From an uncultured Alistipes sp. (lineage in GTDB: Bacteria; Bacteroidota; Bacteroidia; Bacteroidales; Rikenellaceae), in NCBI GenBank assembly GCA_900542505.1, contig UQNV01000035.1:1-23781 (forward strand): a stretch of 23,781 bases of DNA, given 5' to 3'. Below the pieces are notes generated by a model that searched no databases, was not told the origin of the DNA, and worked only from the letters and a program-made list of their open reading frames with translations. The position numbers and the translations under genes are program-made. Below, piece after piece: positions 5,444-13,113 of this stretch; position 1 is the stretch's first letter; each line of letters starts with the position of its first letter.

Positions 5444-7501
5444 TCAACCGAGTCTCGACCGAATATCTTCGGACGTGAACTCGGCCATGATGTGCTTGCC
5501 CGAGGGCGAAAAGCAGGGGCTGTCGCACGCGGCGAGGCGGTCGAGCAGCGCCCGCGTCTCCTCTTTCGAGAAGGCGGCCGACGTACGCTTCATGGCGCCC
5601 CGGACCATCACCGAGGCCATCTTCTCGCGCCGCAGGGCAGCCACGTCAACCGGCGTATCGAAGACCTGCAGCAGTTCGTAGAGCAGGACATCGACCCCCT
5701 CGGCGGAAATCTCGGCCGGAAGGCCCTTCACCTCGACGGCCCCGTCGCCCCCGTATTCGAGGTCGAAACCCAGCGCCGCCACCTCGACGGCATTCTCCTC
5801 CAGGAGGGCGTACTCCTCGGAGGAGAGCAGCAGGTGTTCGGGGAAGAGCAGCTGCTGACTGGCGGCCGAACCCGAGTTCAGCATCGAAAGGTAGTATTCG
5901 TAGAGCACCCGCTCGCGCGCACGGCGCAAATCGACCACCACCAGCCGGCCGCCGTACAGCGCGGCCGCACAACCGCCCGCCAGCGGAAATGCCTCCCCAA
6001 AAACGGGCTTCGCGCCGGCAAACGACAACTGCTGCTGCTCGCCGACGGACGAAGAGACGAACTCCAGTTCGCTGGCGGCGTCGTCCGCACCCCCCAGACC
6101 GCCCAACTCGCTCGGCGAGACAATATCGTCGAACTCCTCGGCCGACGAATCCTCCCCCGCAAAGGCAGAGCCGCCGAGCGGCATATTCCGCCAGGGTGCC
6201 GCATCTGACTCCTCCGCTCCCCCGCCGTACGGCATCGTTCCGACGGCCGCCCGTCCCGACGGCATCGCGCCCCGCGGCACAAACGCCGCAGCGCTGTCGG
6301 CCACCCCCGCCGGGGAGTCCGGAGCTGTATAGGGGACATCGAAACCCGTGAACTCCTCGTTGGGGTCGGGTGCCGACGGGTCGATGTACTCCTCGCGGAA
6401 CGGGTTGTAGTCGAGGTTCGACCGTGCGGGAGGCTCGCTGTAGAGCGCCCCGCGCCGGAGCACCGGAATCTCGACCGTCTGGTCGCTGTCGAAGTCCATC
6501 ATCGGCACGGCTCCCGTCTTGGCAAGCGTCTCGCGCACGGCGGCGTTGACAATCTGCCACACGGCCTCCTCGTCGGCAAACTTCACCTCGGTCTTCTGCG
6601 GATGGACGTTCACGTCGACACGCGCCGGGTCAACCGTCAGATAGAGGAAATAGGAGGGCGAGCAGTTCTCGGGGATGAGCTTCTCGTAGGCCTTCATGAC
6701 CGCATTGTAGAGATAGCTGCTCTTGAAATAGCGGCCGTTGACGAAGAGATACTGCTCCGTATTGCGCTTCTTGGCGGCTGCCGGCCGGCCGATATAGCCG
6801 CTGACGGAGGCGATTGAGGTCTCGGCCGAAACCTCCAGCAGATTCTGCTTGATGTGGCGCCCGATGACGTCGACGATGCGCGTGGCAAGCGTCGCCGCCC
6901 CAAGGCGGTAGACCGGGGCGTCGTTGGCGTAGAGTTCGAAGGCGACCTTCGGATTGCAGAGCGCCACACGCTGGAATTCGGTACGGATTTGATTCGACGA
7001 GGTCGTGCTCTTGTCCAGGAACCGGCGCCGCGCCGGCACGTTGTAGAAGAGGTTGCGCACGAAGAACTGCGCCCCCACGGGACAGGCCACGGGTGTCTGC
7101 GAAGCGAAGACCCCGCCGTTGATTTCGGTCCGCGTGCCCAGCTCGTCACCCTCCTGACGCGTACGCAGTTCGACCTGGGCCACCGCGGCAATCGAGGCGA
7201 GTGCCTCGCCGCGGAACCCGAAGGTATGGAGCGCATAGATGTCCTCCACCGAGCTGATTTTGCTCGTTGCATGGCGGTCGAAGGCCATGCGTGCGTCGAT
7301 GGGCGACATGCCGCATCCGTTGTCGACAATCTGAATCAGTTCGCGGCCGCCGTTCCGGAAATTGACCTTCACCTCGGTGGCTCCGGCGTCGATGGCGTTC
7401 TCCATCATCTCCTTCACCACCGAAGCGGGACGGTTGACCACCTCGCCGGCCGCAATCTGGTTGGCGACGACTTCGGGTAACAGTCTGATTCTGTCTGCCA
7501 T
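5444..7501 (-). CDS. mutL: DNA mismatch repair protein MutL
   Basis: MutL is the ATP-driven mediator between mismatch recognition by MutS and strand removal. The 685-residue protein opens with the GHKL ATPase: ENAIDAGA (Mg/ATP Asn), DNGCGM, HATSK, then TFGFRGEALASIAAV. LFYNVPARRRF and VDVNVHPQKTEVKF follow near residue 300. A long acidic, Gly/Ala/Ser-rich linker covers roughly residues 345-490, followed by a C-terminal dimerisation domain. The start at 7501 (MADRIRLLPEVV) is fixed by a strong AGGAGGAG seven or so bases upstream. That site is formed by the last codons of the preceding gene, which implies translational coupling. The C-terminal nuclease motif DQHA(x)2E(x)4E appears as DLRRARERVLYE (residues 524-535), so the Gln and His are lost. 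The usual CPHGRP motif near the end appears as CFSPSGKH. The ATPase assignment is secure, but nicking activity is doubtful. Confidence 0.96.
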   Translation of the reverse strand: MADRIRLLPEVVANQIAAGEVVNRPASVVKEMMENAIDAGATEVKVNFRNGGRELIQIVDNGCGMSPIDARMAFDRHATSKISSVEDIYALHTFGFRGEALASIAAVAQVELRTRQEGDELGTRTEINGGVFASQTPVACPVGAQFFVRNLFYNVPARRRFLDKSTTSSNQIRTEFQRVALCNPKVAFELYANDAPVYRLGAATLATRIVDVIGRHIKQNLLEVSAETSIASVSGYIGRPAAAKKRNTEQYLFVNGRYFKSSYLYNAVMKAYEKLIPENCSPSYFLYLTVDPARVDVNVHPQKTEVKFADEEAVWQIVNAAVRETLAKTGAVPMMDFDSDQTVEIPVLRRGALYSEPPARSNLDYNPFREEYIDPSAPDPNEEFTGFDVPYTAPDSPAGVADSAAAFVPRGAMPSGRAAVGTMPYGGGAEESDAAPWRNMPLGGSAFAGEDSSAEEFDDIVSPSELGGLGGADDAASELEFVSSSVGEQQQLSFAGAKPVFGEAFPLAGGCAAALYGGRLVVVDLRRARERVLYEYYLSMLNSGSAASQQLLFPEHLLLSSEEYALLEENAVEVAALGFDLEYGGDGAVEVKGLPAEISAEGVDVLLYELLQVFDTPVDVAALRREKMASVMVRGAMKRTSAAFSKEETRALLDRLAACDSPCFSPSGKHIMAEFTSEDIRSRLG

Positions 7502-7505
7502 TACG

Positions 7506-7958
7506 CTACTCCTCCTGATAATCGTTGGGCACCACCGTAATGGGTTGTGCCTGCCACTCCACATCGCTCACGCCGCGCTGGTCCAGTTCATTGACCGGCT
7601 CGCGGGGCGTCGAGACAACCTGCTCCTGACGGGCCGGCGACGAGGACTTAATCCACGAAAAGAGGTTCGCCAGACGCGGGAACAGGAACACGATGATGAG
7701 CAGCATGACAACCACGCCCATCACCATCTTCCAGACCTGATTGCGCCCCTTGCGCTCCTCGGCATCCCGACGCGCCGCACGGGCCGCACGCTGGGTCCGA
7801 ATCAACTGCCCCGGCTGGTATTCCCGCCCGGCATCCTCCGAACGCTCGCCCAGCAGCTCGGCCCGCCGCTGTTCACGAGCCTCCTTTTCGGGGTCGTAAT
7901 AGCGCGGGATGTAGTTGAACTTGTTCGGATGTTTCTTATAGGGACCGAATCCAGACAT
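7506..7958 (-). CDS. small single-pass membrane protein of unknown function, coupled to mutL
   Basis: I do not recognise a named function. The 150-residue product (start MSGFGPYKK at 7958; an upstream ATG at 7985 would add nine residues) begins with a basic/aromatic segment KKHPNKFNYIPRYYDPEKE. A highly charged, probably helical region follows to about residue 74, rich in Arg, Glu and Ala. One hydrophobic segment lies at about residues 77-95 (MVMGVVVMLLIIVFLFP), and the tail is short, polar and acidic (ending DYQEE). No signal peptide is seen, so an N-in orientation is likely. The YIPRYYDPEKE box recalls small proteins I have seen in other Bacteroidales, but I cannot verify this. The gene ends four bases before the mutL ATG and its last codons form mutL's Shine-Dalgarno sequence. 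Confidence 0.8.
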   Translation of the reverse strand: MSGFGPYKKHPNKFNYIPRYYDPEKEAREQRRAELLGERSEDAGREYQPGQLIRTQRAARAARRDAEERKGRNQVWKMVMGVVVMLLIIVFLFPRLANLFSWIKSSSPARQEQVVSTPREPVNELDQRGVSDVEWQAQPITVVPNDYQEE

Positions 7959-8014
7959 GGCTTGCAAAAATTGGGTGTTATACAAAAAAGGGGGAAAATC
8001 CGCCCTTTACCCCG

Positions 8015-8022
8015 TAAAGGTA
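8015..8022 (-). promoter_or_regulatory. candidate -7 box upstream of the small membrane protein and mutL
   Basis: The minus strand reads TACCTTTA, one mismatch from TAnnTTTG, just downstream of the dnaJ stop. A start near 8008 would give a leader of about 50 bases to the ATG at 7958. No clear -33 TTTG is present. Confidence 0.4.
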
Positions 8023-8049
8023 CGAATTTTTCCCGCTTTTTATTGTCCG

Positions 8050-9216
8050 CTAACGGAAGAAACTCTTCATCCGTTCGAAGATATTCTGATTTTTGACCGA
8101 TTCGGCCCGCTGGAAGGAGGGCTGAGCGGCCAGCTGCTCGACCAGGCGCTTCTCCTCGGAAGAGAGCTTCGAGGGGATGGTGATGTCGACCACCACCAGC
8201 TCGTCGCCGCGTCCGTAGCCGTTCACCTCGGGCAGGCCCTTGCCCGCCAGGCGCAGCACCTTGCCCGCATGGGTTCCCGGGGCAATCTTGATTTTGGCCC
8301 GTCCGTCGACGGTCGGCACCTCGACCGTGCCGCCCAGCAGCGCCGTCGTCACCGTGATGTTCAGGTTATGAATCAGGTCGTTGCCGTCACGCACCAGTTC
8401 GGCGTTGGGCTCCTCCTCGATGAGCACCTGCAAATCGCCGTTCACGCCGCCCTGACGGGCCGCGTTGCCCTTGCCCGAAACCGTAAGGACCATTCCTTCG
8501 CCCACGCCGGCCGGAATCTTGATTTCGACCACCTCCTGGCCGCGCAGCGTACCTTCGCCCTTGCACTTGTCGCACGTGGCCGTGATGACCTTGCCCGAGC
8601 CGCCGCACGTGGGGCATACGCCCTGCGTCTGCATGCGGCCGAAGAAGGTATTTTCGACCCGCGTCACATAGCCCGAGCCGCCGCACGTCGAACAGGTCGA
8701 ATAGGAACTGGCATCCTTGGCACCCGTTCCGCCGCACTTGTCGCACGCCACGGTCTTGTTGATTTTGAGCTTCTTGGTCACGCCGTTGGCAATCTCCTCG
8801 AGCGTGAGACGGACCTTGATACGGATATCCGAGCCGCGGTTCACACGCCGTCCGCCGCCCGACGACGAACGGAATCCGCCGCCGAAATGGCCGCCGAAGA
8901 TATCGCCGAACTGCGAGAAGATGTCCTCCATCGAGAACCCTCCGCCGCCGAATCCGCCGAATCCGCCGGCGCCGCCGCCCGCCGCGCCGCTCATGCCGGC
9001 ATGGCCGAACTGGTCGTAACGCGCACGCTTGTCGGGATTCGAGAGCACGTCGTATGCCTCGGCCGCCTCCTTGAACTTCTCCTCGGCCTCCTTGTCGCCG
9101 GGGTTCTTGTCCGGGTGGTACTTGATGGCCGCCTTGCGGTAGGCCTTCTTTATTTCGTCTGCGTTAGCGTTCCTGGCTACGCCAAGGACCTCGTAATAAT
9201 CCCTTTTCTCTGCCAT
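8050..9216 (-). CDS. dnaJ: molecular chaperone DnaJ (Hsp40)
   Basis: Co-chaperone that delivers unfolded clients to DnaK and stimulates its ATPase in the cytoplasm. The 388-residue protein has the class I layout in full. The J domain at residues 1-70 carries HPD at 34-36. A Gly/Phe-rich linker ([21 protein letters not shown]) follows. The zinc-binding domain has four CxxCxGxG repeats ([32 protein letters not shown]). The C-terminal substrate-binding domains include [12 protein letters not shown] and [10 protein letters not shown]. The start at 9216 follows an AGGAG that overlaps the end of grpE, so translation is coupled to it. The usual partner dnaK is not in this window. Confidence 0.98.
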   Translation of the reverse strand: MAEKRDYYEVLGVARNANADEIKKAYRKAAIKYHPDKNPGDKEAEEKFKEAAEAYDVLSNPDKRARYDQFGHAGMSGAAGGGAGGFGGFGGGGFSMEDIFSQFGDIFGGHFGGGFRSSSGGGRRVNRGSDIRIKVRLTLEEIANGVTKKLKINKTVACDKCGGTGAKDASSYSTCSTCGGSGYVTRVENTFFGRMQTQGVCPTCGGSGKVITATCDKCKGEGTLRGQEVVEIKIPAGVGEGMVLTVSGKGNAARQGGVNGDLQVLIEEEPNAELVRDGNDLIHNLNITVTTALLGGTVEVPTVDGRAKIKIAPGTHAGKVLRLAGKGLPEVNGYGRGDELVVVDITIPSKLSSEEKRLVEQLAAQPSFQRAESVKNQNIFERMKSFFR

Positions 9217-9220
9217 GGTT

Positions 9221-9859
9221 CTACTCTCCTACAACAACTTTAGCGAATCGCAGCACCTTGTCGCCCAGCTTGTAACCAGTCTGGACCACATCGATGACAC
9301 GACCCTTGTTCTCCTCGCCGGCCGCGAACTTGGCCACGGCCTCGTGCAAATCGGCGTCGAATTCGCTGCCCTTGGCCTCGATTTCCGTCACGCCGCGCTG
9401 ACGCAGCGTCTCGGTGAACTTCTGGGCAATGAGGTTGACGCCCGCCCGCAGCGCCGCAATGTCATCGCTCTTCTCCATCGCCTCGACGGCGCGCTGCACG
9501 TCATCGCGCACCGGAAGGATGGCCAGCAGCACGTCGCGGCCTCCGGTCTGGACCAGCTCCATCTTCTCGCGCAGCGTACGCTTGCGGTAGTTGTCGAACT
9601 CGGCCTGCAGACGCAGGTACTTGTCGCGCCACTCGGCGATTTCGGACTCGAGGTCGGGAGTCTGCTCCGCGGCCTGCTCCCCGTCGGCTGCAGCCTCCGC
9701 ATCTGACATCGTGTCATGCGGCGCCTGCGCACCGTCTGCCATATTGGCATCCCCACTCTGCGCTCCGGCAGAGGTTTCGGTCTCGGGAGCAGCCCCTTCG
9801 CGCTCTTTAACCTCTTCGTTATTAGATTTTTCCTGTTTCATATATCTGTGTTTTTTCAT
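9221..9859 (-). CDS. grpE: nucleotide exchange factor GrpE
   Basis: Releases ADP from DnaK to reset the Hsp70 cycle. The 212-residue protein has an acidic, disordered N-terminal region to about residue 70 (many Glu, Ala and Gly). A long helix follows ([25 protein letters not shown]), matching the GrpE dimer helix. The C-terminal beta domain has the family pattern ending in [23 protein letters not shown]. Two starts are possible: 9859, preceded by AGGAG nine bases upstream, and 9841 (MKQEKSNNE), which would remove six residues. I keep 9859 for the Shine-Dalgarno match. It lies four bases before dnaJ, forming a grpE-dnaJ pair. No CIRCE operator or hrcA gene is seen beside it. Confidence 0.96.
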   Translation of the reverse strand: MKKHRYMKQEKSNNEEVKEREGAAPETETSAGAQSGDANMADGAQAPHDTMSDAEAAADGEQAAEQTPDLESEIAEWRDKYLRLQAEFDNYRKRTLREKMELVQTGGRDVLLAILPVRDDVQRAVEAMEKSDDIAALRAGVNLIAQKFTETLRQRGVTEIEAKGSEFDADLHEAVAKFAAGEENKGRVIDVVQTGYKLGDKVLRFAKVVVGE

Positions 9860-9907
9860 ATTTTCCGACTCCTATGGCACAAATTGCATACCAACCGCCC
9901 GAATACG

Positions 9908-10642
9908 TTATCCGAGGATGAAAATGGCAGGCCGACGATTCATGTCGGGCCGCGGCCGCTCGCGCCATTCGCGCACCGTATGCGTCTCGACCAGTTCGCC
10001 GGGCGCCGTGAGGTCCATCGCCACCGTCAGGCGCGTTTCGGGGGCGCAGACCGTGAGCAGCTCCTCCAGCAGCTTCACGTTGCGGTAGGGCGCCTCGATG
10101 AAGAGTTGCGACTGGTGCTCGCTGCGGGCACGCCGCTCGAAGGCACGGATGGCCCGCTGCCGCTCGGGGGGCTTGACCGGCAGATAGCCGTTGAAGGCGA
10201 ACGACTGTCCGTTGAGCCCCGAGGCCATCACCGCCAGGATAATCGACGAGGGTCCCACCAGCGGCACCACGCGGATGCCCCGGCGGTGGCACGCCTCGAC
10301 CACCAGCGCACCGGGGTCGGCCACGCCCGGCACGCCCGCTTCGGATATCACGCCTGCCGAGCGCCCCTCATCGAGCGGCCGCACCAGCTCCTCGACCTCG
10401 CGGCCGGCGACCGTATGTTCGTTCAGTTCGCGGAACTCCAGTTCGGCAATGGGGCGCGCAACACCCGCCTTCGAGAGAAAGCGCCGCGCCGTGCGCACAT
10501 TCTCGACGATGAAATAGTCGAGCGCGTCCATCACGGCCCGGTTGGCTGCGGGAAGCACCTCCCACGGTGCCGTTTCGTCCGAAATGGGACAGGGTATCAG
10601 GTAAAGCGTGCCTTTCTTCTTGTTTGGGGATTCTGTTGCCAT
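9908..10642 (-). CDS. RsmI-like SAM-dependent methyltransferase (tetrapyrrole methylase fold)
   Basis: A 244-residue member of the tetrapyrrole-methylase superfamily closest in motif to RsmI, the 16S rRNA C1402 2'-O-methyltransferase. Visible motifs are GTLYLIPCPI at the N-terminus, SEAGVPGVADPG (residues ~101-112, the counterpart of RsmI SDAGTPxxSDPG), VVPLVGPSSIILAVMASGL, FAFNGYLP and LFIEAPYRN. It lacks the extended C-terminal domain of E. coli RsmI. Bacteroidota commonly encode a second, RsmI-related methyltransferase of this size, so it may be that paralogue rather than RsmI itself, and I leave the symbol blank. It lies 25 bases after murF-alr and upstream of grpE on the same strand. Co-transcription with both is possible. 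Confidence 0.85.
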   Translation of the reverse strand: MATESPNKKKGTLYLIPCPISDETAPWEVLPAANRAVMDALDYFIVENVRTARRFLSKAGVARPIAELEFRELNEHTVAGREVEELVRPLDEGRSAGVISEAGVPGVADPGALVVEACHRRGIRVVPLVGPSSIILAVMASGLNGQSFAFNGYLPVKPPERQRAIRAFERRARSEHQSQLFIEAPYRNVKLLEELLTVCAPETRLTVAMDLTAPGELVETHTVREWRERPRPDMNRRPAIFILG

Positions 10643-10667
10643 CGTCGTTCGTTGTTGTTCGGAATGG

Positions 10668-13043
10668 TTACTCCTTGAGGTATATGCGCTTGACGCGGCC
10701 CGACACGGAGGTGAGCACCTCGTAGGAGATGGTGCCGAGCACCTCGGCCATCGCTTCGGGGTCGTTGCCCGGCTCGGCCGAGAAAATCACCGCCTCGTCG
10801 CCCTCCGCGACGCCGGGAATGTCCGTCACGTCAATCATGCAGCTGTCCATGCAGATGCGCCCCACGACGGGCGCCGGCATCCCCTTGACGCGCATCGACC
10901 AGCGGCCGCAACCCAGATGGCGGTCCAGACCGTCGGCATAGCCCACGGGGATGGTCGCCGTCACCGTGTCGCGGTCGAGCTTTCCGGCTCGGCCATAACC
11001 CACCGCATCGCCCGCGCGGAGGTGCTTGAGCTGCACGATGCGGGTCTTGAGCGTCGCCACGGGGCGCAGCGCCGGATTGTGGCGCCAGCCGAAGCCATAG
11101 AGCCCGATGCCCAGCCGGCACATGTCGAACTGCGCCTCGGGGAAGCGCTCGATGGCGGCCGAATTGGCCGTATGGCGGATGACGCCGTAGGGCAGCGCAT
11201 CGACCAGCGCCGAACTCATCCGGTCGTAGCGGGCAATCTGCGCCCGCGTATATTCGTCTTCCTCGGGCATGTCGGCACAGTTGAGGTGCGAAAAGACGGT
11301 CGCCACCTGCACCTGCGTCGTCGCGCGGAGCCGCTCGCACAGGGCGGGGAGCTCCTCCTCGACGAAGCCCAGACGGTGCATGCCCGTATCGAGCTTGATG
11401 TGAATCGGATAGCGGCTCTCGCCGGCATGTTCGGCCGCCGCCTCGAAGGCATCGAGCGAGTGGAAGCTGTAGATTTCGGGCTCCAGACGGTTGGCAATCA
11501 TCACATCGAAGCTGTCGGCATCGGCGTTGAGCACCACCACCGGCATCGTGATGCCGCGCTCGCGCAGCAGCACGCCCTCGTCGGCGAAGGCGACGGCCAG
11601 ATAGTCGACACCCTCGTGCTGGAGCATCTGGGCCACCTCGAAGTCGCCCGTGCCGTAGCTCGCCGCCTTGACCATCGCCACCAGCCGCGTCCCGAAGGCG
11701 AGCTTCGAGCGGAAGTAGTTGAGGTTGTCGCGCATGGCGTCGAGGTCGACCTCGAGCACCGTCGTATGGCTCTTGCGCGAAAGGGCATGGGCCAGCTTCT
11801 CGAAGCGGTACTCGCGCGCCCCCTTGAGCAGCACCGTACGCCCGGCCACGGCCTCCCGCCCGATGCGGGCGATGCACTCGTCGGTCGAGGCATAGAAGGC
11901 GCGCTGGCAGGTGAAGAGCCCCGCGAAGCGGCGCAGCCGCGGGCCGATGCCGATGAAGCAGTCCACGCCGGAGCGCTCGACCATGCCGGCCACGCGGGCA
12001 TAGAGCTCCTCGTCGGGCAGTCCGCTCTGGGGAATGTCCGACAGGATGAGGGTCTTGCGGCGCGAGAGGGCCACATTGTGGAGGTAGTCGAGCGCCAGCG
12101 CCAGCGAATTGAGGTCGAGGTTGTAGGCGTCGTTGACCAGCACCGAGTCGTTGATACCCTCCTTCACCTCGAGGCGCATGGCCACCGAGGGGGCTGCCGA
12201 GAAGCTCGGCGCCGGATAGCCCATCACGGCGCAGAAGGCCTCGACCAGTTGGGCGTTGCGCCGCGAGGCGGCATTGCCCACGATGCTCTCGGGCACCTCG
12301 GGAAAACGGGCCGCATCGACCGGCTTGCGCTCGGGAAAGCGCGACTCAATCATCGCGCCCAGCGGCTCGTAGTAGCTGTGGTAGATGATTTTGCGGGCGC
12401 TGCGCGCCAGCTCCATCTTCTCGTCGCACTTCTGTTCGAGGCTCACGAAATTCTCCTGGTGGGCATCGCCGATGGAGGTGAAGACCACCACGTCGGGGCG
12501 GATGATGCGCTCCAGACGCGCCATCTCGCCCGGACGCGAGATTCCCGCCTCGAAAATCGCCAGCTCCTCGTCGCCCTCGAGCATCAGCACCGAGAGGGGC
12601 ACGCCCAGCTGCGAGTTGTAGCTCTTGGGCGAGCGGTAGTATTTCACGCCTGCGGGCAGCTCCTCGACAATCCACTCCTTGATGACCGTCTTGCCGTTCG
12701 AGCCGGTGATGCCCACCACCGTGCCGTGGAACTGCGCTCGGTGATAGGCCGCCAGGCGCTGCAGCGCCGCAATGGCGTGGTCGACCACCACAAAACCGCA
12801 GCCGTCGCATTCGAGCTCCGCCAGGCGCCGTTCGACGAGGAAGGCCCGAACGCCCCGGGCCTGCATTTCACGCACGAAATCGTGCGAATCGTGGTTGGCG
12901 CCGCGCATGGCGACGAACATCGGCTCCGTGCCGAACTCGCACGAGAGCGAGCGGCTGTCGGTCACCACCGAGCGGACCTCCGCGTCCGCCCCGTACAGGC
13001 TGCCGCCCACGATGGCGGCAATCTGCGAAAGAAGGTATTTCAT
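10668..13043 (-). CDS. bifunctional MurF ligase / alanine racemase fusion
   Basis: One 791-residue polypeptide joins two consecutive steps around D-Ala-D-Ala in peptidoglycan synthesis. The N-terminal half is a MurF-type UDP-MurNAc-tripeptide:D-Ala-D-Ala ligase: DSRSLS near residue 27, P-loop GITGSNGKT (Lys118), FEAGISRPGEM, then NDAYNLDLNSL. The C-terminal half, from about residue 430, is a PLP alanine racemase. It has VLEVDLDAMRDNL, the PLP lysine in VAMVKAASYGTG (Lys459), HIKLDTGMHRLGF, the catalytic tyrosine in AVGYGRAG, IPVGYADG and RICMDSCMIDVT. The start at 13043 (MKYLLSQ) is chosen because the longer frame to 13166 overlaps mutS2 and adds low-quality sequence. The canonical VKANAYG is VKAASYG here. 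Such fusions are typical of Bacteroidota. It lies 70 bases after mutS2. Confidence 0.95.
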   Translation of the reverse strand: MKYLLSQIAAIVGGSLYGADAEVRSVVTDSRSLSCEFGTEPMFVAMRGANHDSHDFVREMQARGVRAFLVERRLAELECDGCGFVVVDHAIAALQRLAAYHRAQFHGTVVGITGSNGKTVIKEWIVEELPAGVKYYRSPKSYNSQLGVPLSVLMLEGDEELAIFEAGISRPGEMARLERIIRPDVVVFTSIGDAHQENFVSLEQKCDEKMELARSARKIIYHSYYEPLGAMIESRFPERKPVDAARFPEVPESIVGNAASRRNAQLVEAFCAVMGYPAPSFSAAPSVAMRLEVKEGINDSVLVNDAYNLDLNSLALALDYLHNVALSRRKTLILSDIPQSGLPDEELYARVAGMVERSGVDCFIGIGPRLRRFAGLFTCQRAFYASTDECIARIGREAVAGRTVLLKGAREYRFEKLAHALSRKSHTTVLEVDLDAMRDNLNYFRSKLAFGTRLVAMVKAASYGTGDFEVAQMLQHEGVDYLAVAFADEGVLLRERGITMPVVVLNADADSFDVMIANRLEPEIYSFHSLDAFEAAAEHAGESRYPIHIKLDTGMHRLGFVEEELPALCERLRATTQVQVATVFSHLNCADMPEEDEYTRAQIARYDRMSSALVDALPYGVIRHTANSAAIERFPEAQFDMCRLGIGLYGFGWRHNPALRPVATLKTRIVQLKHLRAGDAVGYGRAGKLDRDTVTATIPVGYADGLDRHLGCGRWSMRVKGMPAPVVGRICMDSCMIDVTDIPGVAEGDEAVIFSAEPGNDPEAMAEVLGTISYEVLTSVSGRVKRIYLKE

Positions 13044-13113
13044 GAACGAATCACTAATAATGTTCCACAACCTCTGTTCCCGATACTTCGGGCCGCCGGA
13101 ACCGGGCCCGGCA

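Noticed and set aside
9860..9907. Heat-shock CIRCE operator before grpE
   Set aside because: No matching long inverted repeat is visible in the gap, and no hrcA gene is adjacent.
13080..13113. GC-rich palindrome (CCGGGCCCGG) between mutS2 and murF-alr as a terminator
   Set aside because: No T-run follows, and the short gap suggests readthrough within one transcript.
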